Shown here: one piece after another, positions 40,740-49,358 of the stretch | Position numbering within the stretch: the first letter of the stretch is position 1 | Layout: the number at the start of each line of letters is the position of its first letter | Source: Microvirga soli | Lineage (GTDB): Bacteria; Pseudomonadota; Alphaproteobacteria; Rhizobiales; Beijerinckiaceae | Assembly (NCBI RefSeq): GCF_016734765.1 | Contig: NZ_JAERQE010000014.1 | Location: forward strand, 1-64,000 | Length of the DNA stretch: 64,000 bases | Reading direction: 5' to 3' | Position numbers and translations under genes: made by a program | The notes under the pieces: generated by a model | What the model saw: the letters and a program-made list of their open reading frames with translations, nothing else | What the model was told of the DNA's origin: nothing | Databases searched by the model: none

Positions 40740-41519
40740 TTACACAAGAAGCGATTGCGCGCCGTCGATCCAGACGGGCGTGCCGGTGATGTGGCGAGCG
40801 CGATCGGAAGCAAGGAAGAGCACGAGTTCCGCCACCTCGTCGCTCGTGCCGGGTTCGTTGCCGGTGAGTGGGATCCGACCGGCGGGAAACTCAGCCGGCA
40901 CCTCCGCTTTCTCCGTGTTGCGCTTATCGGTGTTCTCCGCGATCTCCGTGTCGATCTTGCCAGGACAGACCGCATTCACCCGGATCTTGTGCTTGGCGAG
41001 CTCCACGGCCAGCATCTGGGTCATCGCCACCTGGGCGGCCTTGGTGGCGGAATAGGCTGTGGCGCCCGCGCTCGTAAAGGTGCGCGTGCCGTTGATTGAA
41101 GCCGTGATAACAATGGAGCCGCCAGCCTTCTTCAGGTGTGGCACCGCATAATAGATCGTCAGGTAAGTGCCGCGCAGATTGGTGTTGATGGTGCGGTCCC
41201 ACTCCTCCGGTTGCAGCTCGTCGATCGGCGCCCAGACACCGTTGATGCCCGCATTGGCGAACACGATGTCGAGCCGTCCATAGGCTTGGACGAGATCGGC
41301 CACGGCCTTCTTCATCTGGCCCTCGCTGGCCACATCGGCCACGAGCGGAATGGCCTTGCCGCCGGCCTGCTCGATCTCCTGAGCGACTTCACGAATCTCG
41401 TCGTCCGTATGGCTGAGAACGCCCACCATGGCGCCTTCACGCGCAAGGCGCAGAGCCGCCGCCTTGCCAATGCCGGATCCTGCGCCTGTGACGAGCGCGA
41501 CCTTGCCTTGCAATTCCAT
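40740..41519 (-). CDS. SDR family NAD(P)-dependent oxidoreductase
   Basis: This 259-residue classical short-chain dehydrogenase has the cofactor motif VTGAGSGIGKAAALRLA near the N-terminus, NAG (FANAGINGVWAP), catalytic Ser in ITASINGTRTF and the catalytic pair Tyr-x-x-x-Lys (AYSATKAAQVAM). The C-terminal VCPGKIDTEIAENTDKRN segment is present. Substrate is unknown, possibly a sugar alcohol or hydroxyketone. GGAGG precedes the ATG. The arsC-like gene lies upstream on the same strand, 67 bases away. Confidence 0.92.
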   Translation of the reverse strand: MELQGKVALVTGAGSGIGKAAALRLAREGAMVGVLSHTDDEIREVAQEIEQAGGKAIPLVADVASEGQMKKAVADLVQAYGRLDIVFANAGINGVWAPIDELQPEEWDRTINTNLRGTYLTIYYAVPHLKKAGGSIVITASINGTRTFTSAGATAYSATKAAQVAMTQMLAVELAKHKIRVNAVCPGKIDTEIAENTDKRNTEKAEVPAEFPAGRIPLTGNEPGTSDEVAELVLFLASDRARHITGTPVWIDGAQSLLV

Positions 41520-41586
41520 GGTGTGTTCCTCCGGTCATGGGATGTCCTGTTCCTGAACCGGAGGAGCGCCCGCTTGTTCCGCAGCG

Positions 41587-42012
41587 TCAGGCGATGCCGA
41601 CGCGCCGCCCTGCGGCATCGACCACCGGCTCGCCGTCTTCCTTGACGAACGCGCCCTGCTGCGGCGGCAGGATGTCGAGCACCGCTTCCGATGGGCGGCA
41701 GAGCCGGACTCCGAGCGGCGTGACCACGATGGGACGTTCGATCAGGACCGGGTGCTCCATCATGGCGTCGAGCAGCTGATCGTCGGTGAGGGACGGATCG
41801 CCGAGGCCGAGTTCCTGGAAAGGCGCTGCCTTCTGGCGGATCACGTCGCGGACGCTCACTCCCATGCGCCCAATCAGCTGGCGCAGGAGCAGGCGTGTGG
41901 GCGGGCACTTCAGGTACTCGATGATGTGCGGCTCGATCCCTGCATTGCGGATCATCGCAAGCGTGTTGCGGGAGGTGCCGCACTGGGGATTGTGGTAGAT
42001 GATCACGTCCAT
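41587..42012 (-). CDS. arsC: Arsenate reductase (glutaredoxin-dependent), ArsC type
   Basis: This 141-residue ArsC-family protein reduces arsenate to arsenite using glutathione and glutaredoxin. The catalytic Cys11 sits in IIYHNPQCGTSRNTL. Arginines expected for oxyanion binding are in LIGRMG, LIERPIVVTPLGVRLCRP. The ATG at 42012, after AAGGA, matches the family start. No arsR, arsB or acr3 gene is adjacent, so export must rely on genes elsewhere. Related Spx/YffB proteins are the alternative, but the arginine set favours ArsC. Confidence 0.88.
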   Translation of the reverse strand: MDVIIYHNPQCGTSRNTLAMIRNAGIEPHIIEYLKCPPTRLLLRQLIGRMGVSVRDVIRQKAAPFQELGLGDPSLTDDQLLDAMMEHPVLIERPIVVTPLGVRLCRPSEAVLDILPPQQGAFVKEDGEPVVDAAGRRVGIA

Positions 42013-42100
42013 GGATTGGTCCTTGCGCGCCGACGGCTTCAGTCCGCTCACCATGGATGGCTAGCGGTCAGATGAAAAGCGTTCAAGATCTCTGTTGGCC

Positions 42101-42721
42101 TCAGCCCTGGCAGGCTGCCCTGCCCTGCACCTGGAGCCGCATCAGCAGGCGCTGTGCGATTGCATCGTAGGCAGCCTGGGTTTCGGCGCCGTCCACCGAG
42201 AGTTCGAGCACCCACTCGCCCGAGAGCGGCACGATCAAGGTCTCGACCGTCATGCTCTGCGAGGCGCTCGGCAGGTTGGCATCCACCCAGGTGGCGGACC
42301 AGCGTGCGGCTTTCCCGTGGGAGGACAAGGAGACCGACTGCGCGGGGCGCCCGAGAAGCTCCTCGTAATCCTTCTGCAGGAAGGCCGCGTCGCGGCTCGC
42401 GAGGTCAGGCTGCGGCATGTCGCGAAGGTCTCCGGCGGAGCGAAGGCCGATGCCGATCTCTATATCCGAGAGGGCCGATTTGAGGCCATGGGCGGTCGGC
42501 TGCCATTCCTCCGGAAGTGAGAAGGAAAAGCAGAGCCCGGACGGGACAGCACCCGTTACCGAGGTCTGCCGGATCATGGGATCGAAGCGTACCTGAACAG
42601 GCTCGCTGCTCACAGGCCGGTCGAGCGGCCCGTTGGCAGCCTGCGTGCCGGAAGCGGCGCAGAGCAGAACCAGGATCGTGGCTTGAAATGACCTTGCTCG
42701 CCAGGATTTCACGCTACGCAC
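42101..42721 (-). CDS. Secreted hypothetical protein, 206 aa
   Basis: I do not recognise this protein. It begins at a GTG with a strong GGGAGG site 5 bases upstream; the frame is open for much longer, antisense to the transglycosylase gene, but that part looks like a shadow. The N-terminus is a signal peptide (FQATILVLLCAASGTQAAN). The mature part, SGLCFSFSLPEEWQP and KAARWSATWVDANLPS, suggests a soluble periplasmic beta-rich protein. It is divergent from the transglycosylase gene, with 141 bases between start codons. Confidence 0.7.
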   Translation of the reverse strand: MRSVKSWRARSFQATILVLLCAASGTQAANGPLDRPVSSEPVQVRFDPMIRQTSVTGAVPSGLCFSFSLPEEWQPTAHGLKSALSDIEIGIGLRSAGDLRDMPQPDLASRDAAFLQKDYEELLGRPAQSVSLSSHGKAARWSATWVDANLPSASQSMTVETLIVPLSGEWVLELSVDGAETQAAYDAIAQRLLMRLQVQGRAACQG

Positions 42722-42862
42722 TCGATCCTCCCACTGGGGCGGCCCCTCATCTTCAGGGCAACGCGCGGGCACTGCTCCGGTTGCCTCAGGAACCTGTGAT
42801 CTTGAGTTGCGGGCGTTGGGCCCTACCTCGCTCAGTAACGAAAATGAACCTGGAGAAACTTC

Positions 42863-43696
42863 ATGCGGGCTTTCATACGCGCCTCGCTCCTCGCGGCCAC
42901 CCTGCTCGCGGCAGGCCAGGCAAGTGCTGCCACCTGCCGGGATCCGGCCGGTTTTGAGAAATGGCTCGACGACATCGCGCAGGAAGCCGTGGCCCAGGGC
43001 ATCTCGCCGCAAGCCGTCAAGCAGGGCCTGTCCGGCATCACCTTCGATCAGAGCGTGATCAAGCGGGATCGCGGCCAGGGCGTGTTCAAGCAGAGCTTCG
43101 AGCAGTTCGCCGGCCGCATGGTATCCGCCGGTCGCCTCAAGGGCGGCGCCAACATGCTGCAGCGGCACGCCGGCACTCTCCAGCGCATCGAGCAGCGCTT
43201 CGGCGTGCCAGGCCCGGTGCTGGTGGCAATCTGGGGACTGGAGACCGATTTCGGCGCGGTGCGGGGCAACCTGCCGGTGATCCGCTCGGTCGCGACGCTG
43301 GCCTATGATTGCCGCCGCTCCGACTTCTTCAAGGCTCATTTGTTCGATGCGCTGAGAATTGTCGACAGGGGCGATCTGTCCCCGGCCGAGATGCGTGGGG
43401 CCTGGGCGGGCGAGATGGGGCAGACGCAGTTCATGCCGTCCTCCTATGTCAAATACGCCGTGGATTTCGACGGCGACGGACACGCCAATCTCCTGCGCAG
43501 CCCGGCGGACGTGCTCGCCTCGACGGCCAACTATCTGAAGGGCCATGGTTGGGTGAAGGGCGCCGACTGGGAGCCTGGAACCCCGAACTTCGAAGCGATC
43601 CGCGCCTGGAACAAGTCGCAGGTCTATTCGAAGACCATCGCCTTCTACGCGAAGAAGCTCGCGGGCGAAGACACGTCGGCCTTCGCAACCCAGTAG
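42863..43696 (+). CDS. Lytic murein transglycosylase (MltB-like)
   Basis: This periplasmic enzyme is predicted to cleave peptidoglycan with formation of 1,6-anhydromuramic acid. The 277 residues begin with a signal peptide (FIRASLLAATLLAAGQASA). The catalytic glutamate is Glu127 in VAIWGLETDFGAV, and the family segments MGQTQFMPSSYVKYAVDFDGDG and LASTANYLKGHGWVKG are present. No lipobox is seen, so this is a soluble form. The protein lacks a C-terminal peptidoglycan-binding domain. A bidirectional hairpin follows. Confidence 0.94.
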   Translation: MRAFIRASLLAATLLAAGQASAATCRDPAGFEKWLDDIAQEAVAQGISPQAVKQGLSGITFDQSVIKRDRGQGVFKQSFEQFAGRMVSAGRLKGGANMLQRHAGTLQRIEQRFGVPGPVLVAIWGLETDFGAVRGNLPVIRSVATLAYDCRRSDFFKAHLFDALRIVDRGDLSPAEMRGAWAGEMGQTQFMPSSYVKYAVDFDGDGHANLLRSPADVLASTANYLKGHGWVKGADWEPGTPNFEAIRAWNKSQVYSKTIAFYAKKLAGEDTSAFATQ

Positions 43697-43705
43697 TAAC
43701 CTTAA

Positions 43706-43732
43706 AAAAGGCGGGCTCCAGGCCCGCCTTTT
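43706..43732. terminator. Bidirectional hairpin terminator
   Basis: An 11-bp stem AAAAGGCGGGC (43706-43716 with 43722-43732) has a 5-base loop and A- and T-tracts built into the two arms. It lies between the convergent transglycosylase and TRAP binding-protein genes and can terminate both. Confidence 0.9.
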
Positions 43733-43742
43733 ATCGGGCAGA

Positions 43743-44954
<1,212 letters not shown>

Positions 44955-45008
44955 TTAGAAGCAGGGACTTCATGCACCCGGCGCATGCATGGCCGGACGA
45001 GGCCGTTT

Positions 45009-45182
45009 TTAGAAGATCAGCTCGCCCGCTCCCCAGGCCAGCAGGATGAAGATCACGAAGATCAGCAGGAAGATGCCGAACAGGACCTTGGCAATGCTGC
45101 GCGCGCCTGAGGCGATCCCCGTGAAGCCCAGAGCTCCGGCCACGAGGGAAACAACGAGAAAGATCAGAGCCCATTTGAGCAT
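45009..45182 (-). CDS. DUF1328 family small membrane protein
   Basis: This is a short gene (57 residues) with two hydrophobic helices: [19 protein letters not shown] and [19 protein letters not shown], joined by [12 protein letters not shown]. This matches the DUF1328 family of tiny inner-membrane proteins, often stress-linked but without known function. The start codon is the ATG at 45182. It is transcribed away from the helicase, upstream of the TRAP binding-protein gene. A GTTCC at 45241 on the plus strand partly resembles an EcfG -35 element but lacks a proper -10. Confidence 0.85.
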   Translation of the reverse strand: MLKWALIFLVVSLVAGALGFTGIASGARSIAKVLFGIFLLIFVIFILLAWGAGELIF

Positions 45183-45298
45183 GTCGGCAACCCCGGTGCT
45201 TGCTGTTCAGCTTCAGGCATAAGCGCTCAAGCTTGATCGGGTTCCCGAATGGGCTGCGATACCGGAGCCTCGCCGGTTCCTAGCGCTTCGAAGGAGGA

Positions 45299-45339
45299 GC
45301 ATCGGACCCAAAAGTGCAGATCCACTTTGGGTCCGATGC
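45299..45339. repeat. Dispersed GGACCCAAAAGTG-family palindrome (A element)
   Basis: This 41-bp near-perfect palindrome has outer arms GCATCGGACCCAAAAGTG and CACTTTGGGTCCGATGC. It ends one base from the helicase stop codon (the helicase reads toward it), so it forms the start of that gene's 3' untranslated region. Confidence 0.88.
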
Positions 45340-45340
45340 T

Positions 45341-46432
45341 CTAGATCACGACGGTGACCTTTTCGGCGGCCCGGGTCAGGGCCGTGTAGAGCCAGCGGCT
45401 GCGGTGCTCGCGGAAGGCGAAGGATTCGTCGAAGAGCACGAGGTCGTCCCATTGCGAGCCTTGAGCCTTGTGCACGGTCAGCGCGTAGCCGTAGGTGAAC
45501 TCGTCCGACTCCTTGCGCAGCACGAACGGCACCTCCTCCTCGGTGCCCTCGAAGAAAGCCTTGTGCACGGCCACTTCCACCGAGCGTCGGCGGGCATCGT
45601 CGTCGGGCAGCACGTCCATACGGATGAAATCGTTGCGGATGCCACGCAGGGCCTGGATGCTCCAGGTGCCGCCGTTGAGCAGGCCCTTGGTCTTGTCGTT
45701 GCGCAGGCACACGAGCTTCTCACCCGCAGCCGGCATGGGATCGCGGTAGCCGTTCAGTTCGCGCAGGCGGGTATTGTAGAGGCGCCGCGTCTTGTTGAGG
45801 CCGACCAGCACCTGATCGGCCGCCATCACGGCGGCGGCATCGATCTCGCGGCGGCTGATGATGCGGCTCTCACCATAAATGCCGGCCTCGAGACGCCCAC
45901 CCTCCCGGACTTGCATGGAAAGATGAATGATCGGGTTGTCCTTGGCCTGGCGATGAACCTCCGTGAGCATCACGTCGGGCTCGCCTTCCGTGAAGAATCC
46001 GCCGCCCTTGACCGGCGGCAGCTGCGCCGGATCGCCGAGCACGAGAACCGGCTGACCGAAGGACAGGAGATCGCGTCCCAGTTCTTCGTCCACCATGGAG
46101 CATTCGTCGATGATGATGAGATCGGCCTTGGAGGCCGGGCTCTGGCGGTTGATGACGAATTGCGGACCGTTCTCGTCCGACTCCCGCGACTTGTAGATCA
46201 TCGAGTGGATCGTGGAAGCCTCCGCGCATCCCTTCGTGCGCAGCACGAGCGCCGCCTTGCCCGTATAGGCGCCGAAGGCCACGTCGCCGTCCACGTGCTC
46301 GGCGATATGCTTGGCGAGCGTCGTCTTGCCGGTGCCGGCATAGCCGAACAACCGGAACACGGGACGGTCGCCGCGGCGGAGCCACTCGGCGACGGCTTTC
46401 AGGGCGGCGTCCTGTTGCGGCGACCAGGTCAT
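45341..46432 (-). CDS. RecD-like/Dda-like SF1 DNA helicase
   Basis: This 363-residue superfamily 1B helicase is annotated in relatives as an ATP-dependent RecD-like helicase. Motifs in order: the Q-like start SPQQDAALKAVAEWL, Walker A GYAGTGKTT (30-38), Walker B LIIIDECSMVD, LVLGDPAQLPPV, and the C-terminal ALTVHKAQGSQWDDLVL followed by WLYTALTRAAEKV. It lacks the RecD exonuclease-associated region, so it acts as a small stand-alone helicase similar to phage T4 Dda. The ATG overlaps the EamA stop by 4 bases. Confidence 0.9.
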   Translation of the reverse strand: MTWSPQQDAALKAVAEWLRRGDRPVFRLFGYAGTGKTTLAKHIAEHVDGDVAFGAYTGKAALVLRTKGCAEASTIHSMIYKSRESDENGPQFVINRQSPASKADLIIIDECSMVDEELGRDLLSFGQPVLVLGDPAQLPPVKGGGFFTEGEPDVMLTEVHRQAKDNPIIHLSMQVREGGRLEAGIYGESRIISRREIDAAAVMAADQVLVGLNKTRRLYNTRLRELNGYRDPMPAAGEKLVCLRNDKTKGLLNGGTWSIQALRGIRNDFIRMDVLPDDDARRRSVEVAVHKAFFEGTEEEVPFVLRKESDEFTYGYALTVHKAQGSQWDDLVLFDESFAFREHRSRWLYTALTRAAEKVTVVI

Positions 46433-47361
46433 GCGGTGCGTGCCTCGCGGTGAAGGGAATAGAGAAGACCCACGATGATGCAGAAGCTGCCGAGGAAGAC
46501 ATAAGGGTCGAGCGGCTCGCCATAGAACTGCCAGCCGACGAAGGCGATCAGCGGGATGCGCATGAAGTCGAGGGGCACGACCATCGTGGCATCGCCCTGA
46601 CGGTAGGCATTGGTCAGGCAGTAATGAGCGAGCAGGCCGCCAAGGGAGATGCCGATGAGGGGCAGCACATGGGCTGTGTCGACCTGAAGCCAGAAGGCGC
46701 GGCGCACGCCCGCAAGGTTCATGGGCAGCTGCAGCAGGTTCATGAAGAACAGGATCGAGAAGGTGCTCTCGGTCATTGTGAGACGCTTGGTCATGATGGC
46801 CACGAGCGCGAAGCTGAAGGCCACTCCGAGCATCAGGAAACTGGCCGGCTGCAAGGATTCCAGCCCCGGCCGCAGGATCACGAGAATGCCGATGAAGCCG
46901 AGGACGACAGCCACGAGACGGCCGCGTGTCATCTGCTCCTTGAGCAGCGGAATCGCCAGCAGCGCCACCCAGGCCGGCGTGGTGAACTCAAGCGCGAAGA
47001 CGGTTGCGAGCGGCAGAAGCGTAAGGCCGAAAGCCCATCCATCCGTGCCGGCGAAATGCAGCACGTTGCGTGTGAGATGAAGGCCGAAGCGCCGCGGCCT
47101 CAAGCCCGGCCGGAGCTCCGGCTTGAGAAGCGCGAGAGCAAGCAGGATCAGGACCCCGGCGCCGTTGCGCACAGCCAGCATCTCGAAGATCGAGAAGGCA
47201 GGCGCAAGCGCGCGCACGGCGATGGCCGTTGCCGAGAAGGCGAGGAGCGCGCCGCTCATCCAGAGGACGACGGCAAGGATGCTGCGTTGGGGCACGATGG
47301 ACCGGACGATGTGAATGCTCTCTCCGCTTACCCTGCCGCTTCCGTCGCGTGAAGCCTTCAT
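46429..47361 (-). CDS. EamA/DMT family permease
   Basis: This 310-residue drug/metabolite transporter superfamily protein has two EamA repeats and about ten transmembrane segments (AVVLWMSGALLAFSATAIAV, LVAVVLGFIGILVIL, VLPLIGISLGGLLAHYCLTNAY, PLIAFVGWQFYGEPLDPYVF). The substrate is unknown. The ATG at 47361 is chosen because GGAGG lies 10 bases upstream; an earlier ATG at 47394 is in frame. The helicase gene starts within its stop, so the pair is one transcription unit. Confidence 0.9.
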   Translation of the reverse strand: MKASRDGSGRVSGESIHIVRSIVPQRSILAVVLWMSGALLAFSATAIAVRALAPAFSIFEMLAVRNGAGVLILLALALLKPELRPGLRPRRFGLHLTRNVLHFAGTDGWAFGLTLLPLATVFALEFTTPAWVALLAIPLLKEQMTRGRLVAVVLGFIGILVILRPGLESLQPASFLMLGVAFSFALVAIMTKRLTMTESTFSILFFMNLLQLPMNLAGVRRAFWLQVDTAHVLPLIGISLGGLLAHYCLTNAYRQGDATMVVPLDFMRIPLIAFVGWQFYGEPLDPYVFLGSFCIIVGLLYSLHREARTA

Positions 47362-47860
47362 CGACACGAAGCCTCCAGCGACCAAGGCGCGCATGAGCGA
47401 TCGTCTTCAAGCGGGCAGTCAACACGTCACGCGACGAGTCATCAAACATGATTCTCGACTCGAAAGGGCATTCCGATGCCGCACGTCATGCCGGAAAGAC
47501 GATTTTTTTCGACACGTGTCAGAGCACGTCATCGGACACGCGAAATGCCCTGATCGTCCCCCTCCGAGTGAAGAGGATTCCAGCGCGATGTTGAACGCTC
47601 TTGAAGTTGTTCGAATACTCGCGCAATGAAGACAATCAACTTTCGACATCATTTAACGCTTTGTATTTAAATGATTTTTTTCGACAGTGCACGACAGCCT
47701 TCCGGAGGTGTCGATCATACCAGCGTCTCTTAAGAGGAGTCTCTAACTGCCTCATCTCGCACCCGATATTGAGTCTTGCATCCGCAAGTGAAGAGAGCGG
47801 TGTCGAGCAACATATCCACAGAAAAAGTGCGCGTTCTACTGTCAACACTTTCCGTTATTC
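47362..47860. other. A/T-rich intergenic region upstream of the H1-like gene
   Basis: About 500 bases without a credible gene. Compared with neighbours it is rich in A/T runs (ATTTTTTTC near 47501, ATGATTTTTTTC near 47670), which is unusual in this window. Short frames here lack protein character. It probably holds the upstream regions of the EamA gene and the H1-like gene. Confidence 0.55.
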
Positions 47861-47885
47861 GGAACCCCCTTGGTATAACGACGTT
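47861..47885 (+). promoter_or_regulatory. EcfG-type general stress promoter of the H1-like gene
   Basis: GGAAC (47861-47865) and CGTT (47882-47885) are separated by exactly 16 bases, matching the alphaproteobacterial EcfG consensus GGAAC-N16/17-CGTT. It lies 50 bases upstream of the H1-like start codon. Two further sites lie at 49.2-49.3 kb. Confidence 0.82.
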
Positions 47886-47934
47886 GCCTTCCAAGCGTGA
47901 CGGTTGCACGCGAAGGCCCTTGAAGGAGGCGGCA

Positions 47935-48657
47935 ATGCCGACAGATACCAAGAACCCGCTGACAATGCTGTTCACGGGTGACACCGGTGCGACCAGCACC
48001 AAAAAGAAGACCGCGAAGAAGAGCAGCTCTCGCAGCAGCTCCTCCAGCACCAAGAAGTCCGGCGCCAAGAAGACGGCGGCCAAGAAGACCACTGCGAAGA
48101 AGACCGCAGCGAAGTCGACCGCAAAGTCGGCATCGAAGTCCTCGGCCAAGTCCGGCGCCAAGAAGACCGCTGCCAAGAAGACCACCGCCAAGACAGCGGC
48201 TAAGAAGACCACCGCCAAGAAGACGGCTGCCAAGAAGACTTCGGCCAGGTCGGCCGCCAAGTCCTCGGCGAAGTCCGGCGCCAAGAAGACCACTGCTCGG
48301 AAGACAGCGGCTAAGAAGACCACCGCCAAGAAGACGGCTGCCAAGAAGTCGACCGCCAAGAAGTCCTCGGCCAAGTCGAGCTCTTCGGCTGCCCGCAAGT
48401 CCACTTCGGCTCGCTCCGGCGCATCGCGCTCTTCGGCCAAGAAGACGGCCTCGCGCAGCTCCAGCCGCGGTGCGGTGAAGTCTTCGTCCCGCAGCTCGGC
48501 CTCCAAGTCGCGCAGCGCTTCCAAGTCGGCGCCCAAGCGCGCTGCTGCTGCTTCGAGCCGGACCTCTTCCACGAAGAAGTCGGGCAAGGTGGCCAAGCGT
48601 TCGTCCAGCTCCCGTTCGTCGAGCTCCCGCAAGAGCCCGTCGAAGTCGCGGCGCTAA
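47935..48657 (+). CDS. Histone H1-like Lys/Ala/Ser-rich protein
   Basis: This 240-residue, extremely basic low-complexity protein is built of [20 protein letters not shown] repeats, resembling eukaryotic H1 tails and bacterial H1-like DNA-binding proteins (AlgP, Hc1/Hc2-like). A non-repetitive N-terminus ([17 protein letters not shown]) precedes the repeats; a larger unit containing SAKSGAKKT recurs near residues 42, 73 and 114. The C-terminus shifts to Ser/Arg-rich blocks ([15 protein letters not shown]). It probably coats or compacts DNA. AAGGAGG precedes the ATG and an EcfG-type promoter lies upstream. Repeat number is likely to vary between strains. Confidence 0.88.
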   Translation: MPTDTKNPLTMLFTGDTGATSTKKKTAKKSSSRSSSSSTKKSGAKKTAAKKTTAKKTAAKSTAKSASKSSAKSGAKKTAAKKTTAKTAAKKTTAKKTAAKKTSARSAAKSSAKSGAKKTTARKTAAKKTTAKKTAAKKSTAKKSSAKSSSSAARKSTSARSGASRSSAKKTASRSSSRGAVKSSSRSSASKSRSASKSAPKRAAAASSRTSSTKKSGKVAKRSSSSRSSSSRKSPSKSRR

Positions 48658-48716
48658 GACGCCCATGCGGCACGCGCCGGGATAGGCTTCCCTATCGTCC
48701 GGCGCATGCCCATAAA

Positions 48717-48744
48717 AAATCGCCCGGTGAAAACCGGGCGATTT
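48717..48744. terminator. Bidirectional terminator between H1-like and PRC-barrel genes
   Basis: A 12-bp perfect stem AAATCGCCCGGT (48717-48728 with 48733-48744) with a GAAA loop is followed by TTTTT within 7 bases on the plus strand; an A-run precedes it. It serves both convergent genes. Confidence 0.92.
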
Positions 48745-48767
48745 CTTTTTGGGTGCTGGATTCCGGT

Positions 48768-49181
48768 TTACCGGCCCGAGCTCATCGGATCGCTGGCGCC
48801 CCAATAGGGGGTGGCATTGTAGTAGCGATGGACGTGCTCCTCCCATTCCCGGTCATAGGAAGCATCGTGCCCTTCCGCACTGCGCCGGGGAGCGCCGCGC
48901 AGCTGATCCTCGTTGAGGTTCAGCTCGTAGGCGTCGAGTTCCGTGTTGTACTTCAGGACGCCCCAGGGAAGCGTGTAGTATTCCTCGCCGAGACCCATGA
49001 AGCCGCCGAAGCTCATGACCGCATAGGCCACCTTGCCGGACCGCTTCTCGATCATCACGCGCTCGATCGTCCCGATCTTCTCACCGTCCGAGCGGCGGAC
49101 GGGCGTTCCCTCAACCTTGTCGCTGGCGATCAGGCTATGGGTTTCGCGAACGTCGCCACTCTGTGCCGTCGTCTCCATCAT
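48768..49181 (-). CDS. PRC-barrel domain-containing protein
   Basis: This 137-residue protein has a PRC-barrel: HSLIASDKVEGTPVRRSDGEKIG, then TIERVMIEKRSGKVAYAVMSFGGFMG and YYTLPWGVLKYN. The acidic and aromatic C-terminal tail (WEEHVHRYYNATPYWG) lies outside the barrel. Such proteins are often stress-induced in alphaproteobacteria; their ligand is unknown. The start may be either ATG of the ATGATG pair (49181 or 49178); AGGAG lies just upstream. An EcfG-type promoter lies 30 bases upstream. A longer frame open upstream is antisense to the SDR gene and not used. Confidence 0.9.
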   Translation of the reverse strand: MMETTAQSGDVRETHSLIASDKVEGTPVRRSDGEKIGTIERVMIEKRSGKVAYAVMSFGGFMGLGEEYYTLPWGVLKYNTELDAYELNLNEDQLRGAPRRSAEGHDASYDREWEEHVHRYYNATPYWGASDPMSSGR

Positions 49182-49211
49182 CTCGCTCCTTCGTCTGTGA
49201 GATCCTAAGGC

Positions 49212-49237
49212 AACGCTCGGGTTGAAAAGCAGGTTCC
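49212..49237 (-). promoter_or_regulatory. EcfG-type promoter of the PRC-barrel gene
   Basis: On the minus strand GGAAC (49237-49233) and CGTT (49215-49212) are separated by 17 bases, which fits the EcfG consensus. The PRC-barrel start codon lies about 30 bases downstream. Confidence 0.78.
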
Positions 49238-49293
49238 GTGCCGCGCTTCTCCAAGCTTTCCAAGGCTTTGCTCTTAGCTGAAGCGCTGCCTTA

Positions 49294-49318
49294 GGAACCC
49301 CCTCACTGCCCTCACGTT
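49294..49318 (+). promoter_or_regulatory. EcfG-type promoter of the SDR gene
   Basis: GGAAC (49294-49298) and CGTT (49315-49318) have a 16-base spacer. Transcription would start near 49325, which excludes the in-frame start at 49317 and supports 49359. It diverges from the PRC-barrel promoter 57 bases away. Confidence 0.82.
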
Positions 49319-49358
49319 GATCAACGTTTCCGAAATGAAAGATATGAGGGAGATTGCC

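Noticed and set aside
42790..42835. GGAAC...CGTT before the transglycosylase gene
   Set aside because: The spacing is 20 bases, too long for an EcfG promoter.
42722..43546. Extension of the 206-residue secreted protein to a 481-codon frame
   Set aside because: The extra part is antisense to the transglycosylase; a strong ribosome site and signal peptide support the GTG at 42721.
45221..45245. EcfG-like site before the DUF1328 gene
   Set aside because: GTTCC is present on the plus strand (GGAAC on the minus), but the matching -10 would be GCTT, not CGTT.
48000..48600. Direct repeats that might suggest a CRISPR-like array
   Set aside because: The repeats are codon-periodic (Lys-Ala-Thr units) within a well-supported gene; there are no spacers.
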